Assembly (NCBI GenBank): GCA_020637495.1
Contig: JACJVV010000001.1
Coordinates: forward strand, 124,001-188,000
Direction of reading: 5' to 3'
Length of the DNA: 64,000 nt
DNA from: Candidatus Woesearchaeota archaeon
GTDB taxonomy: Archaea; Nanobdellota; Nanobdellia; Woesearchaeales; JACJVV01
Shown: one piece after another, positions 27,342 to 34,149 of the stretch
How positions within the stretch are numbered: position 1 is the first letter of the stretch
Layout: every line of letters starts with the position of its first letter
The notes under the pieces: generated by a model
What the model saw: only the letters and a program-made list of their open reading frames with translations
Database searches by the model: none
What the model was told of the DNA's origin: nothing
Made by a program: the position numbers and the translations under genes

Positions 27342-27371
27342 CGTGATATCGATATATGTATCGAAATCACG
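27342..27371. repeat. Near-perfect 30-bp inverted repeat
   Basis: Two 13-base arms (CGTGATATCGATA and TATCGAAATCACG) with one mismatch surround TATG. It lies between the 78-residue gene and nrdR, about 100 bases before the nrdR start, and is followed ten bases later by a run of Ts. It could be a terminator hairpin or an operator. It does not match the usual NrdR-box consensus. Confidence 0.75.
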
Positions 27372-27440
27372 CGTTAATTATCTTTTTTTATAAAGGTGAA
27401 ATATTTCAAAACCTAATTATTACTTATTTTTCTACAAAGT

Positions 27441-27450
27441 TTTTTATATA
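27441..27450 (+). promoter_or_regulatory. TATA box of nrdR
   Basis: TTTTTATATA centred about 25 bases before the ATG at 27470. Confidence 0.55.
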
Positions 27451-27469
27451 ATTCTTCTTATTTCAACAT

Positions 27470-27922
27470 ATGAGATGCCCATTCTGTTATAACCCTGAGA
27501 ATAAGGTAGTAGATAAAAGGACTACCCCTGATGAAAGTTCAATAAGACGAAGAAGGGAATGCCTGAAATGCGGGAAAAGGTTCTCCACATATGAAAGGGC
27601 TGAGCTCACTACATTGTATGTCGTCAAGAAGAACGGCAATAGGGAAGTGTTTGATAGACAGAAGATGATGAGTGGCCTGTTCAAAGCATGCGAAAAAAGG
27701 CCGATCAGCACTGAAGAGATAGAAGAGATGGGGAACAAGATAGAGACTGAGTTAAGAAAAAAAGATAGCAGTGAGATAAAGAGCGCATTAATCGGTGAGA
27801 AGATAATGAAATATCTCAAACGCAAGGATAAAGTAGCTTACATAAGATTTGCGTCTGTTTACAGGGAATTCACTGATCTTGACTCTTTCAAAGAAGAGCT
27901 CAAGAAATTGACAAACAAATGA
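27470..27922 (+). CDS. nrdR: NrdR transcriptional repressor
   Basis: A 150-residue NrdR with the N-terminal zinc ribbon MRCPFCYNPENKVVDKR (residues 1-17) and CLKCGKRFSTYER (near 32-44), followed by the ATP-cone domain (VVKKNGNREVFDRQKMMSGL and VAYIRFASVYREFTD). NrdR represses ribonucleotide reductase genes in response to ATP and dATP. It is widespread in bacteria and uncommon in archaea. No nrd gene lies in the window; the neighbours are a nucleotide-type kinase and dCMP deaminase, which fits dNTP control. Confidence 0.93.
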   Translation: MRCPFCYNPENKVVDKRTTPDESSIRRRRECLKCGKRFSTYERAELTTLYVVKKNGNREVFDRQKMMSGLFKACEKRPISTEEIEEMGNKIETELRKKDSSEIKSALIGEKIMKYLKRKDKVAYIRFASVYREFTDLDSFKEELKKLTNK

Positions 27923-27935
27923 TCATAATAGTAAA

Positions 27936-28484
27936 ATGATAATAGGCATTACAGGGCCAGCAGGAGCTGGAAAAGGTGAAGTTGTCAATTATCTAATGAA
28001 GAAAGGATTTCTGCATTTCTCATTCAGGGAATATATCATAGGTGAGATCAAGAAGAGAGGCATGCCTGTGAACAGAGACAGCATGATCCTAGTTGCAAAT
28101 GACATGAGAAAGAACCATGGATCAGATTATATAGCACTTGAATTGATAAAGAAAGCTGAGAAAACCAAAAAGAATTGCATACTTGAAAGCGTCAGGACTG
28201 TTGGTGAGGTTGAAGCGCTCAAGAATAGTGGTGATTTCAAGCTCCTTGCAGTAAATGCAGATATTGAGATCAGGTATGATAGGATAAAAAAACGAGGTAG
28301 CGAAACTGATAATGTAACTTTTGAGAAATTCAAGGAGCAGGAAGAGACAGAGATGCATAGTGATGATAAGACAAAGCAGAATGTAGCAAAATGTGTTGAG
28401 ATCGCTGATATGACATTAACAAACAATGGGACTTTTGAAGAGTTGCATAGTCAAATAGACAAGATCCTACTAGACATACAATGA
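27936..28484 (+). CDS. P-loop nucleotide kinase-like protein
   Basis: A 182-residue P-loop protein with Walker A GPAGAGKGEVVNYL near residues 7-20, a probable lid or base region FREYIIGEIKKRG, a Walker B-like ILESVRTVGEVEAL and the lid RYDRIKKRGSETDN near 110. The architecture fits small NMP or dephospho-CoA-type kinases. It starts 13 bases after nrdR and is followed by dCMP deaminase, so a deoxynucleotide kinase is a sensible guess, but the substrate cannot be read. Confidence 0.72.
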   Translation: MIIGITGPAGAGKGEVVNYLMKKGFLHFSFREYIIGEIKKRGMPVNRDSMILVANDMRKNHGSDYIALELIKKAEKTKKNCILESVRTVGEVEALKNSGDFKLLAVNADIEIRYDRIKKRGSETDNVTFEKFKEQEETEMHSDDKTKQNVAKCVEIADMTLTNNGTFEELHSQIDKILLDIQ

Positions 28485-28485
28485 A

Positions 28486-28493
28486 TTTATAAA
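28486..28493 (+). promoter_or_regulatory. TATA box of the dCMP deaminase gene
   Basis: TTTATAAA centred 26 bases before the ATG at 28516. Confidence 0.6.
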
Positions 28494-28515
28494 TTTCTGG
28501 ATTCATTTAGATAGC

Positions 28516-29007
28516 ATGGAAAAGAACAAAGCCATATCATGGGACAAGTACTTCATGGGGATAGCTTTGCTATCAGCAAAAAGAAGCAAAGATCCCAATA
28601 CCCAAGTAGGGGCATGCATAGTGAACAAGGAGAATAGGATAATCGGCATAGGTTATAACGGATTCCCTGCTGGATGCTCAGATGATATACTTCCATGGGA
28701 TAGGGAGGGTGAAGGTTGGTTGAAGACAAAATATCCTTTTGTCGTCCATGCTGAAGCAAATTCCATATTGAATTCCACAAAGAAGCTTATTGACGCAAAA
28801 ATGTATGTCGCAATGTTCCCTTGCAATGAATGCGCTAAACTGATGATCCAGTCGGGGATAAAGGAAGTGGTCTATCTTTCTGATAAATATAAAGATACTG
28901 ATAGTGTAAAAGCAGCAAAGATGATGTTTGACATGGCAGGGGTCAAGTTCAGGCAGCTTGATGTCAAGGATGACAAGATAATAATAGATTTCTCAATTGT
29001 TGACTAG
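28516..29007 (+). CDS. dCMP deaminase
   Basis: A 163-residue zinc deaminase (dCMP to dUMP). TQVGACIVNKENRIIGIGYNG near 26-46 and the zinc site HAEANSILN near 76-84, with PCNECAKLMIQSG near 101-113, match the deoxycytidylate deaminase family. Its dUMP product feeds ThyA, encoded 9 kb upstream. A TATA box lies at -26. Confidence 0.9.
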   Translation: MEKNKAISWDKYFMGIALLSAKRSKDPNTQVGACIVNKENRIIGIGYNGFPAGCSDDILPWDREGEGWLKTKYPFVVHAEANSILNSTKKLIDAKMYVAMFPCNECAKLMIQSGIKEVVYLSDKYKDTDSVKAAKMMFDMAGVKFRQLDVKDDKIIIDFSIVD

Positions 29008-29021
29008 ATGCTTAAAAAAGC

Positions 29022-29029
29022 TTTAAATA
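29022..29029 (+). promoter_or_regulatory. TATA box of the three-paralogue operon
   Basis: TTTAAATA centred 26-27 bases before the ATG at 29052. Confidence 0.55.
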
Positions 29030-29051
29030 CTAGGACTTCCAGATTACTACT

Positions 29052-29600
29052 ATGGTAGACGATAAGCCCACTGGAGAGACAACCAATGCATATCGTACTT
29101 ATCTTGTTGACAAGCATAGGATGAATTATGAAGGGTTGTTTGTCGTCCAGGACCTCTACAAACTTATCGATGAATACTATGAAGAGAAAGGATATGATAA
29201 AAGGGAATTCAAGAACGCTGAGATTGTAAGGGATGATGGGGTAAGATTCATAGAGATCATATTTGAACCATGGAAAAAGATCACAGATTATGCAAAATCA
29301 GTAGTCAAGCTCAGGATGCTGATGGAGAATGTAAAAGATGTCGAAATAGAGAAGGATGGCGTAAAAGTCAACGCTCATCATGGACAGCTCAGCTTTGTGT
29401 TTGATGTCTATGTTGATACTGATTATGAAGAAAGATGGGGAGGTAAATGGGGAAATAAGGCGATATATGCATTCATAAGATTGCTGTTTGATAAATATTT
29501 TTTCAAACGATATACACAACAATATTTCGCTGAGGCACTGGATGATTATAAATTGCTTCAGTATCAGATAAAGTCATATCTTAACATGAACAAACAATAA
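29052..29600 (+). CDS. Paralogue 1 of a three-gene family, unknown
   Basis: A 182-residue soluble-looking protein, rich in aromatic and charged residues. The core EPWKKITDYAKSVVKLRMLM (near 76-95), followed by VEIEKDGVKVNAHHGQLSFVF, is shared with the next two genes. No known domain, cysteine cluster or membrane segment is seen. A shared fold with a helix and a beta-hairpin (DGVKV...SFVFDV) seems likely. It is the first of a tight operon, one base before paralogue 2, with a leaderless promoter. Confidence 0.72.
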   Translation: MVDDKPTGETTNAYRTYLVDKHRMNYEGLFVVQDLYKLIDEYYEEKGYDKREFKNAEIVRDDGVRFIEIIFEPWKKITDYAKSVVKLRMLMENVKDVEIEKDGVKVNAHHGQLSFVFDVYVDTDYEERWGGKWGNKAIYAFIRLLFDKYFFKRYTQQYFAEALDDYKLLQYQIKSYLNMNKQ

Positions 29601-29601
29601 G

Positions 29602-30102
29602 ATGGTTGAACGACTAGTTTTAGTGGATAAGCAGAATATGGAGTACGAAGGAATTTTTGTAGTCAAAGACTTATATACGATGATTGATGAATTCCTTGAG
29701 ATGCATGGATATCAACGAAGAGAGATAAAAGATGCTGAAGTTGTAAAGAAGACAGGCAGGAATATAACAATGGTATTTGAGCCATGGAAGCAGTTGAGCG
29801 ATTACGCAAAAAGTGTCTTCAAAGTGCAGATGATCCTGGAGAATATTAGAGATCTACAGATAGAAAAAGAAGGTAGGAAAATAAATGTCAACCAAGGAAA
29901 GGCCAAATTCATCTTCGATGCATACCTTGAGAATGATTTCGAACATAGATGGGAAAATAAGCCAGGATTCTTCTTCGTCAGAATATTATTCGATAAGTAT
30001 ATATTCAAGCCATTCACAACTGATTATCAAGGGCATGTCATGAATGATTTCAAGGCATTCGTTAATGAGATACGGGCATTCCTCAACCTGCATAAATACT
30101 AG
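29602..30102 (+). CDS. Paralogue 2 of the family, unknown
   Basis: A 166-residue protein clearly homologous to the previous one across its length: YEGIFVVKDLYTMIDEFLEM against YEGLFVVQDLYKLIDEYYEE, and EPWKQLSDYAKSVFKVQMIL against EPWKKITDYAKSVVKLRMLM. One base separates it from paralogue 1, and four bases from paralogue 3. The function is unknown. The close spacing and similarity suggest a hetero-oligomer or a recent tandem duplication. Confidence 0.72.
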   Translation: MVERLVLVDKQNMEYEGIFVVKDLYTMIDEFLEMHGYQRREIKDAEVVKKTGRNITMVFEPWKQLSDYAKSVFKVQMILENIRDLQIEKEGRKINVNQGKAKFIFDAYLENDFEHRWENKPGFFFVRILFDKYIFKPFTTDYQGHVMNDFKAFVNEIRAFLNLHKY

Positions 30103-30106
30103 AAAA

Positions 30107-30643
30107 ATGGTACTAACTCCGAACAAATTACCTGGAACGCATACACCGCATATATTCTATAGTGGTATCTTCGATTACCAGAAACTGATAAAGGTGATAG
30201 CAGGATGGTTCGCAAATCAAGGTTATGAATTCCATGAGAATGTATTCAAGCATAAAGTTCCGAGCCCTTCAGGAAGTGAGCAAGAATTCAAGTTCTCTGG
30301 ATGGAGAAAAGTCACTGAATATGTCCAGTTCTGGATCTATGTACATGGGCATATATGGGAAATCAAAGAGATCGAAGTTCTTGTTGATGGCGAGAAGAAG
30401 AAGATGGCAAAAGGCAAGATCAAATTTGTGTTCACGTCTGATGTATGGCTTGATTATAATGGCAAATTCAACACTCCAGTCGCTGTAAAGATCCAGAAAT
30501 TCCTTCATAAGCATGTATGGCATAAGCAGATCACTGGTGGTTGGGAGGATGAATGCTATTACAGGATGTACAAGCTGCATAGGGTCGTGAAAGAAGTATT
30601 GAATATGTCTACTCCTACAAATGCTTCTGAGATAAGGTATTGA
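30107..30643 (+). CDS. Paralogue 3 of the family, unknown
   Basis: A 178-residue protein starting at the ATG four bases after paralogue 2. The shared core is visible as GWRKVTEYVQFWIYVHGHIW followed by IEVLVDGEKKKMAKGKIKFVF. Its N-terminus (TPHIFYSGIFDYQKLIKVIAGWF) aligns with the YEG-F-V-DLY segment of the other two. It is the most diverged copy, with more His and Trp. No function is recognised. Confidence 0.7.
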   Translation: MVLTPNKLPGTHTPHIFYSGIFDYQKLIKVIAGWFANQGYEFHENVFKHKVPSPSGSEQEFKFSGWRKVTEYVQFWIYVHGHIWEIKEIEVLVDGEKKKMAKGKIKFVFTSDVWLDYNGKFNTPVAVKIQKFLHKHVWHKQITGGWEDECYYRMYKLHRVVKEVLNMSTPTNASEIRY

Positions 30644-30660
30644 TTTCTACATAGAAGAAA

Positions 30661-30738
30661 AAGCCTATGAAGGGTACAGAACAGAGTTCTTACTTGCCGA
30701 AAGAAGCAAGAGTTGCACCTTAAAGAATTGAAAAAGAA
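30661..30738 (-). repeat. Degenerate second copy of the tRNA-Thr 3' region
   Basis: Read on the minus strand just after tRNA-Thr, this segment repeats GGTGCAACTC (T arm) and, 36 bases later, CCCTTCATAGGC, a one-base variant of the tRNA 3' end CCCTTCAGAGGC. The 36-base interruption contains AGAACTCTGTTCT, an inverted near-copy of the intron hairpin GGAACAGAGTTCC. It looks like a partial duplication with an insertion in the T arm. Confidence 0.5.
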
Positions 30739-30846
30739 AGCCTCTGAAGGGAGTTGCACCCTCGACCTTGGGATCTTTTGAGGAACAAAAGCAGGAACTC
30801 TGTTCCGTATACAAATCCCACGCAATAGCTACTATGCTACAGAGGC
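30739..30846 (-). tRNA. tRNA-Thr(TGT) with a 35-nt intron and unusual D/T loops
   Basis: Acceptor GCCTCTG/CAGAGGC, discriminator T (usual for archaeal Thr), anticodon stem TGGGA/TCCCA, variable loop AGGTC, T stem GAGGG/CCCTT. The anticodon TGT is at 30813-30811. The intron 30809-30775 follows position 37 and contains the hairpin GGAACAGAGTTCC. The T loop is TGCAACT, with G in place of the usual T55. The D loop AGTAGCTA lacks the GG pair. The next TATA box (30926-30933) predicts a start near 30903, at the partial upstream copy and not at this 5' end. Confidence 0.75.
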
Positions 30847-30900
30847 ACTTTAGTGTTTCTGTTGTAAGGACGCATACAATAAGTCCTGCACTACAGAGGC
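30847..30900 (-). repeat. Partial copy of the tRNA-Thr 5' end, 54 bases upstream
   Basis: On the minus strand, GCCTCTGTAG (30900-30891) repeats the first ten bases of tRNA-Thr (30846-30837). The sequence then runs on with a GCA...TGC D-stem-like pair but no valid anticodon arm. The promoter spacing puts the transcript start here. Confidence 0.6.
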
Positions 30901-30925
30901 ATGATAATATGTCAGTCCTAAACCA

Positions 30926-30933
30926 TTTATAAA
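30926..30933 (-). promoter_or_regulatory. TATA box of the tRNA-Thr transcript
   Basis: TTTATAAA (palindromic), centred 29-30 bases before the upstream GCCTCTG copy and 83 bases before the tRNA-Thr body. Confidence 0.5.
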
Positions 30934-30980
30934 GATTACTCAATAATCAAGGGTAAGGATTTATCTATTCTAAGCTATAT

Positions 30981-30988
30981 TTTATAAA
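30981..30988 (+). promoter_or_regulatory. TATA box of the lipoprotein gene
   Basis: TTTATAAA centred 26-27 bases before the ATG at 31011. Confidence 0.6.
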
Positions 30989-31010
30989 TAATTTATACCA
31001 TGATAATAGC

Positions 31011-31463
31011 ATGAAGAAGGTGATATTAGCCATATTAGTCCTAATTCTAATAGCTGGTTGCAACAAGGAGCCTGAGAAGGTAGAGCTAACAAGATATGAT
31101 TTCGGATTACTTAGCTTAAAATGGGACTCTGGAATATATACATGTGAAAGCACACCATTAGATACTTTCACAATAAACGTAAAGATGGATCCTTCAGTAG
31201 ATAAGATAAAGACTCTTGAAGAGACAACAAATTGTGTAATAGTAATTGATGACATTGTAAAACAGGACCTAAGTGAAGGTTTTATAGCATTCAAAAAAGG
31301 ATACATGACACTTAAATCGATTGAAAATCTGCAGATTATAGACCAGACCTTAGACAGGAGAAAAAGCCATGAAGTAGGGTTATGCTGCAGTATGGATATG
31401 ATGAATTCTCTAAAAAGAAAGGATTACATATGCAGCATAGGCACTTTGATGGAAGTATGCTAG
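31011..31463 (+). CDS. Putative lipoprotein, unknown
   Basis: A 150-residue protein with a hydrophobic signal segment (KKVILAILVLILIAGC) ending in a lipobox-like cysteine at about residue 17, so it is probably exported and lipid-anchored or membrane-anchored. The mature part has cysteines near 36, 68 and 122-150, including LCCSM and a C-terminal EVC. It could be disulfide-bonded outside the cell. I recognise no domain. A leaderless promoter is predicted, and the gene stands alone between tRNA-Thr and the GNAT gene. Confidence 0.7.
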   Translation: MKKVILAILVLILIAGCNKEPEKVELTRYDFGLLSLKWDSGIYTCESTPLDTFTINVKMDPSVDKIKTLEETTNCVIVIDDIVKQDLSEGFIAFKKGYMTLKSIENLQIIDQTLDRRKSHEVGLCCSMDMMNSLKRKDYICSIGTLMEVC

Positions 31464-31475
31464 CTATACAACATA

Positions 31476-31483
31476 TTTATAAA
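31476..31483 (+). promoter_or_regulatory. TATA box of the GNAT gene
   Basis: TTTATAAA whose -26 spacing puts the transcript start at about 31505-31507, matching the TTG start. Confidence 0.5.
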
Positions 31484-31506
31484 TGATACATCAAGCTTAA
31501 TCTGCT

Positions 31507-32082
31507 TTGGTGAAAGTGATAGACAATAAAGTAGCGCAGTATCTGCAGGATAGAAGAGTAAGAATGCTTGGGCTTGTCAGAATGGCTCAAGAACAAGATA
31601 TTGAAACAGTAGTAAGCTTAGCATGGAATTTCTATGAATATAACTTAGGCAAGGATTATAAAAGGTTCTCTCAAGGGTTCAGTATATCAAGCAGATACCA
31701 TAAGACTTTCCTGGCAGTAAATGATAATGGAAAAGCTTTAGGCTATTATTCCATTGATTACCCTTGCCCTGAGGAAAGAGGAACAATTAAGCTTGATCAG
31801 TTCTATGTGGATCAAGGTTCTAGGGGAAATGATATAGGTTATCTGATGCTATTCCATCTCATGGATTTTGCTGCTCAAGAATATGCAATGCTTAGAGCGA
31901 AAAAAGTAAAAGTATTGCATTTCAGAGAGAAAGAAGACAACATAGAGAATCTTAGGAAGATAAGGAAACTGCTCCATAACTTCGGGTTTAGCTATAGGCA
32001 TAGTGAAGGAATAGAAGCTCCAAGAAGTGAATTGAGCCTTACAAAAGATACCTTGAAATATTTGTATGTCACAAGACAATAG
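31507..32082 (+). CDS. GNAT-family N-acetyltransferase
   Basis: A 191-residue acetyltransferase-fold protein. It shows VRMAQEQDIETVVSLAWNFY near 23-42, the central strands FLAVNDNGKALGYYSIDY near 66-83, and KLDQFYVDQGSRGNDIGYLML near 93-113, which corresponds to the acetyl-CoA pyrophosphate loop (R/Q-x-x-G-x-G/A) in a variant form. The start is uncertain: TTG at 31507 fits the TATA spacing, and GTG at 31510 or 31516 are alternatives. The substrate is unknown. Confidence 0.75.
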   Translation: MVKVIDNKVAQYLQDRRVRMLGLVRMAQEQDIETVVSLAWNFYEYNLGKDYKRFSQGFSISSRYHKTFLAVNDNGKALGYYSIDYPCPEERGTIKLDQFYVDQGSRGNDIGYLMLFHLMDFAAQEYAMLRAKKVKVLHFREKEDNIENLRKIRKLLHNFGFSYRHSEGIEAPRSELSLTKDTLKYLYVTRQ

Positions 32083-32090
32083 CAACAACC

Positions 32091-32098
32091 TTTATAAA
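32091..32098 (+). promoter_or_regulatory. TATA box of tRNA-Arg
   Basis: TTTATAAA centred about 28 bases before the first base of tRNA-Arg, so the primary transcript has almost no leader. Confidence 0.55.
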
Positions 32099-32122
32099 GC
32101 AAAACTCAACTATTTAATGCCT

Positions 32123-32209
32123 GGCCCTGTAGCTCAGCTTGGATAGAGCGACAGCCTTCTATACTTTGGAGAAAGCTGTAGGCCGCGAGTTCGAATCTCG
32201 TCGGGGCCG
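32123..32209 (+). tRNA. tRNA-Arg(TCT) with a 12-nt intron
   Basis: Acceptor GGCCCTG/CGGGGCC with one G-T pair, discriminator G, D arm GCTC...GAGC, anticodon stem ACAGC/GCTGT, T arm GCGAG-TTCGAAT-CTCGT. The anticodon TCT is at 32158-32160. The intron 32162-32173 follows position 37 and is only 12 bases long, near the lower limit for archaeal tRNA introns. It lies eight bases before the partial tRNA-Cys copy and is probably co-transcribed with it. Confidence 0.93.
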
Positions 32210-32217
32210 CTTTCAAG

Positions 32218-32308
32218 GAGACGTGGCCAAGTGGTTGTGCGGTAAGGGACTGCACCCTATACATACTAGCAGCCAAGGTCAACATAAAGTTGACCGGACT
32301 TGACACAT
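32218..32308 (+). pseudogene. Partial tRNA-Cys copy (5' half), degenerate
   Basis: The first 20 bases are identical to the first 20 of tRNA-Cys at 32309. After that the sequence departs: CTGCA (U33 plus the GCA anticodon) can still be found, but the anticodon stem is broken. There is no T arm and no 3' acceptor strand before the true tRNA-Cys begins. A perfect 7-bp hairpin GGTCAAC-ATAAA-GTTGACC fills the end. It is best read as a decayed duplicate; a split-tRNA 5' half is a remote alternative. Confidence 0.6.
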
Positions 32309-32381
32309 GGAGACGTGGCCAAGTGGTTAAGGCGTCCGCCTGCAGAGCGGATATTCGGGGGTTCAAATCCCTCCGTCTCCT
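32309..32381 (+). tRNA. tRNA-Cys(GCA), no intron
   Basis: Acceptor GGAGACG/CGTCTCC, discriminator T (the Cys identity base), D arm GCC...GGC with the GG pair present, anticodon stem TCCGC/GCGGA with loop CTGCAGA, and T arm GGGGG-TTCAAAT-CCCTC. The anticodon GCA is at 32342-32344. There is no encoded CCA. Confidence 0.95.
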
Positions 32382-32393
32382 TTTCCTTTCTTC

Positions 32394-32861
32394 CTAGAAG
32401 AATCTAAAAATAATAAAGATTGATATCAACAATACTAAAGATGCTACAGCAATAGGTAACCAATTAAACTTTGTGGATTCTTCAGACAATGAGAAATCTG
32501 GAAAACTTTCTTTATGTGATAACTTAACAGGCAACATTATTGCAGTTGAGTAGATATTATTCGAGAATGAGAATTCAAGATTACATGAATCGATTTGGGA
32601 GTTATTAGCAACATCATATCTAACTTCAATTACTTTTGTCTTCATTGACTTGATCCTGCCTGAACGCATCGTGTCAATGAATGGATAATCACAATTACTC
32701 ACCTTAAAGTCAACATCAAAACTGTTTGGGTTTATCAGGATCACATCAGCATTATCGATCAATTCTATACTTTGTGGGGATAGGCCAATACTAAATGCTG
32801 AGACAGAAGGGATAATGAAGATAAGAGTAGATATGAGATAAAAATTATTCACCTGATACAC
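32394..32861 (-). CDS. Exported membrane-anchored protein, unknown
   Basis: A 155-residue protein with an N-terminal signal segment (NFYLISTLIFIIPSVSAF) and a C-terminal membrane anchor (WLPIAVASLVLLISIFIIF). The exported part in between looks beta-rich, with two cysteines, and resembles a small immunoglobulin-like domain. The start is GTG and lies 17 bases inside the preceding gene; GTG 32852 is an alternative. It is coupled to the lamin-tail-domain gene upstream and may be its membrane partner. Confidence 0.68.
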   Translation of the reverse strand: MYQVNNFYLISTLIFIIPSVSAFSIGLSPQSIELIDNADVILINPNSFDVDFKVSNCDYPFIDTMRSGRIKSMKTKVIEVRYDVANNSQIDSCNLEFSFSNNIYSTAIMLPVKLSHKESFPDFSLSEESTKFNWLPIAVASLVLLISIFIIFRFF

Positions 32862-34149
32862 CCATGAATATTATCTGTGTGGAATAATCTCCTGGAACAG
32901 TATCAGATGGCAAATCAATCTCAAGGAAAAGTGGCAGAGTTGACTCTGGCTGGAGATCAACATGATATAACTTAGGCTCATAATGCAAAGGATTCTTATC
33001 TGAACTGTCAAAAGAGAACAATATATTATCAGTATTCAGAGAATTGCTGCCATCTGTAAGATTATCTGCGTAAACATTGAAATCTAAAGGTACATTACCT
33101 ATGTTTCTTATTGTTGGTTTATCTGTAGTATAGATATCATCATCACCATCAATTATGCATGATTTATCGTAGCAGTTTATCTCTGAAAGATCAAGAGAGA
33201 ATGCCATCACAGGCAAGATCTCAACAGAAACAGAACTATTTATCTCTGTTCCGTCATGCAATGCTAATATATCAAAAGAATAGTTGCCTGGAGAAGTATG
33301 GAAATCAAGGGAGAAAACATAGTAGTAATGAGTCTCATTCCTCTCAGGAGATGCTGAAAAGCCATTAAAACTAACTTCAATATCGTCAAGATTTTCTTGA
33401 GATTGGAAAGATAGCAATATCTGTTTTACTGAACCTGGGAAGATGGAGATCTTATTATCTATATCAAAAGGCAGAGATATGTTCTGGATATAGGATGAAA
33501 GGTCCTCTACATGGATTGTAAGATCCAAGGCTCCAGTTGCTGCATCTCTTGACAGGCCTGCAGAGTTGACGAGTTCTGGTTCAGCTGATATGAAGTCTTC
33601 ATTATTATTCCCTGTGAAAGATGTACGCTTAAGCGAATAACCATTATCTGAATAATTAGAAGGTTCTATAGAATATAATATTTGATCTATATTATTCTTG
33701 TCTCCCCAACCAACAGCATCGATGACATTTCCAGATTCGTCCAATAAAGCCACACCACTATCAGTATTCTTCATGGTTATTGATTCCTCATGATCAGCAG
33801 AGGCATAAGTTGGGAAATCCTTCTTCTCTTGCCAGTTTGAATCAGCAATAAGATAATATCCTCCTGGTTGTATGATAGCTGAATCTGGAAAAGTTGCATC
33901 AGCAATGCTTGAGGCTGTAGCGAGTGTATAACCTGAAAGGCTCATAGCCTCATCACCAGAGTTATACAACTCAACAGCCTCTCCTCCACTTTCTGTAATG
34001 AAAGGATTGTAAAGGACCTCGCTTATGTAGATATCAGCATATGCTGGCTGGATGTTGATTGATAATACTACAACACATAAGGAAAAATGAAGAAAACTGA
34101 CCAAGACGAGGTAGCCATAGAATTTCCTGACAGTTTTCTTATTTTCCAT
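32845..34149 (-). CDS. Secreted lamin-tail-domain (LTD) surface protein
   Basis: A 434-residue exported protein. A membrane or signal segment lies at about residues 12-36 (GYLVLVSFLHFSLCVVVLSI). The LTD domain follows at about 38-170: IYISEVLYNPFITESGGEAV, LYNSGDEAMSLSGYTLA, IIQPGGYYLIADS and GNVIDAVGWGD. The rest is beta-rich, with immunoglobulin-like or fibronectin-like segments and several N-x-S/T sequons. LTD proteins are common at archaeal and bacterial cell surfaces, often beside nucleases or adhesins. It is coupled to the small anchored protein downstream. Confidence 0.78.
   Translation of the reverse strand: MENKKTVRKFYGYLVLVSFLHFSLCVVVLSINIQPAYADIYISEVLYNPFITESGGEAVELYNSGDEAMSLSGYTLATASSIADATFPDSAIIQPGGYYLIADSNWQEKKDFPTYASADHEESITMKNTDSGVALLDESGNVIDAVGWGDKNNIDQILYSIEPSNYSDNGYSLKRTSFTGNNNEDFISAEPELVNSAGLSRDAATGALDLTIHVEDLSSYIQNISLPFDIDNKISIFPGSVKQILLSFQSQENLDDIEVSFNGFSASPERNETHYYYVFSLDFHTSPGNYSFDILALHDGTEINSSVSVEILPVMAFSLDLSEINCYDKSCIIDGDDDIYTTDKPTIRNIGNVPLDFNVYADNLTDGSNSLNTDNILFSFDSSDKNPLHYEPKLYHVDLQPESTLPLFLEIDLPSDTVPGDYSTQIIFMGVSGE

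Noticed and set aside
27342..27371. NrdR box
   Set aside because: The inverted repeat does not fit the ACA-C-A/T-ATAT-type consensus, and no pair of such boxes is seen before nrdR.
32218..32308. A true split-tRNA 5' half
   Set aside because: The anticodon stem is broken, and the intact tRNA-Cys follows directly, so a trans-spliced partner is not needed. Kept only as a remote option.
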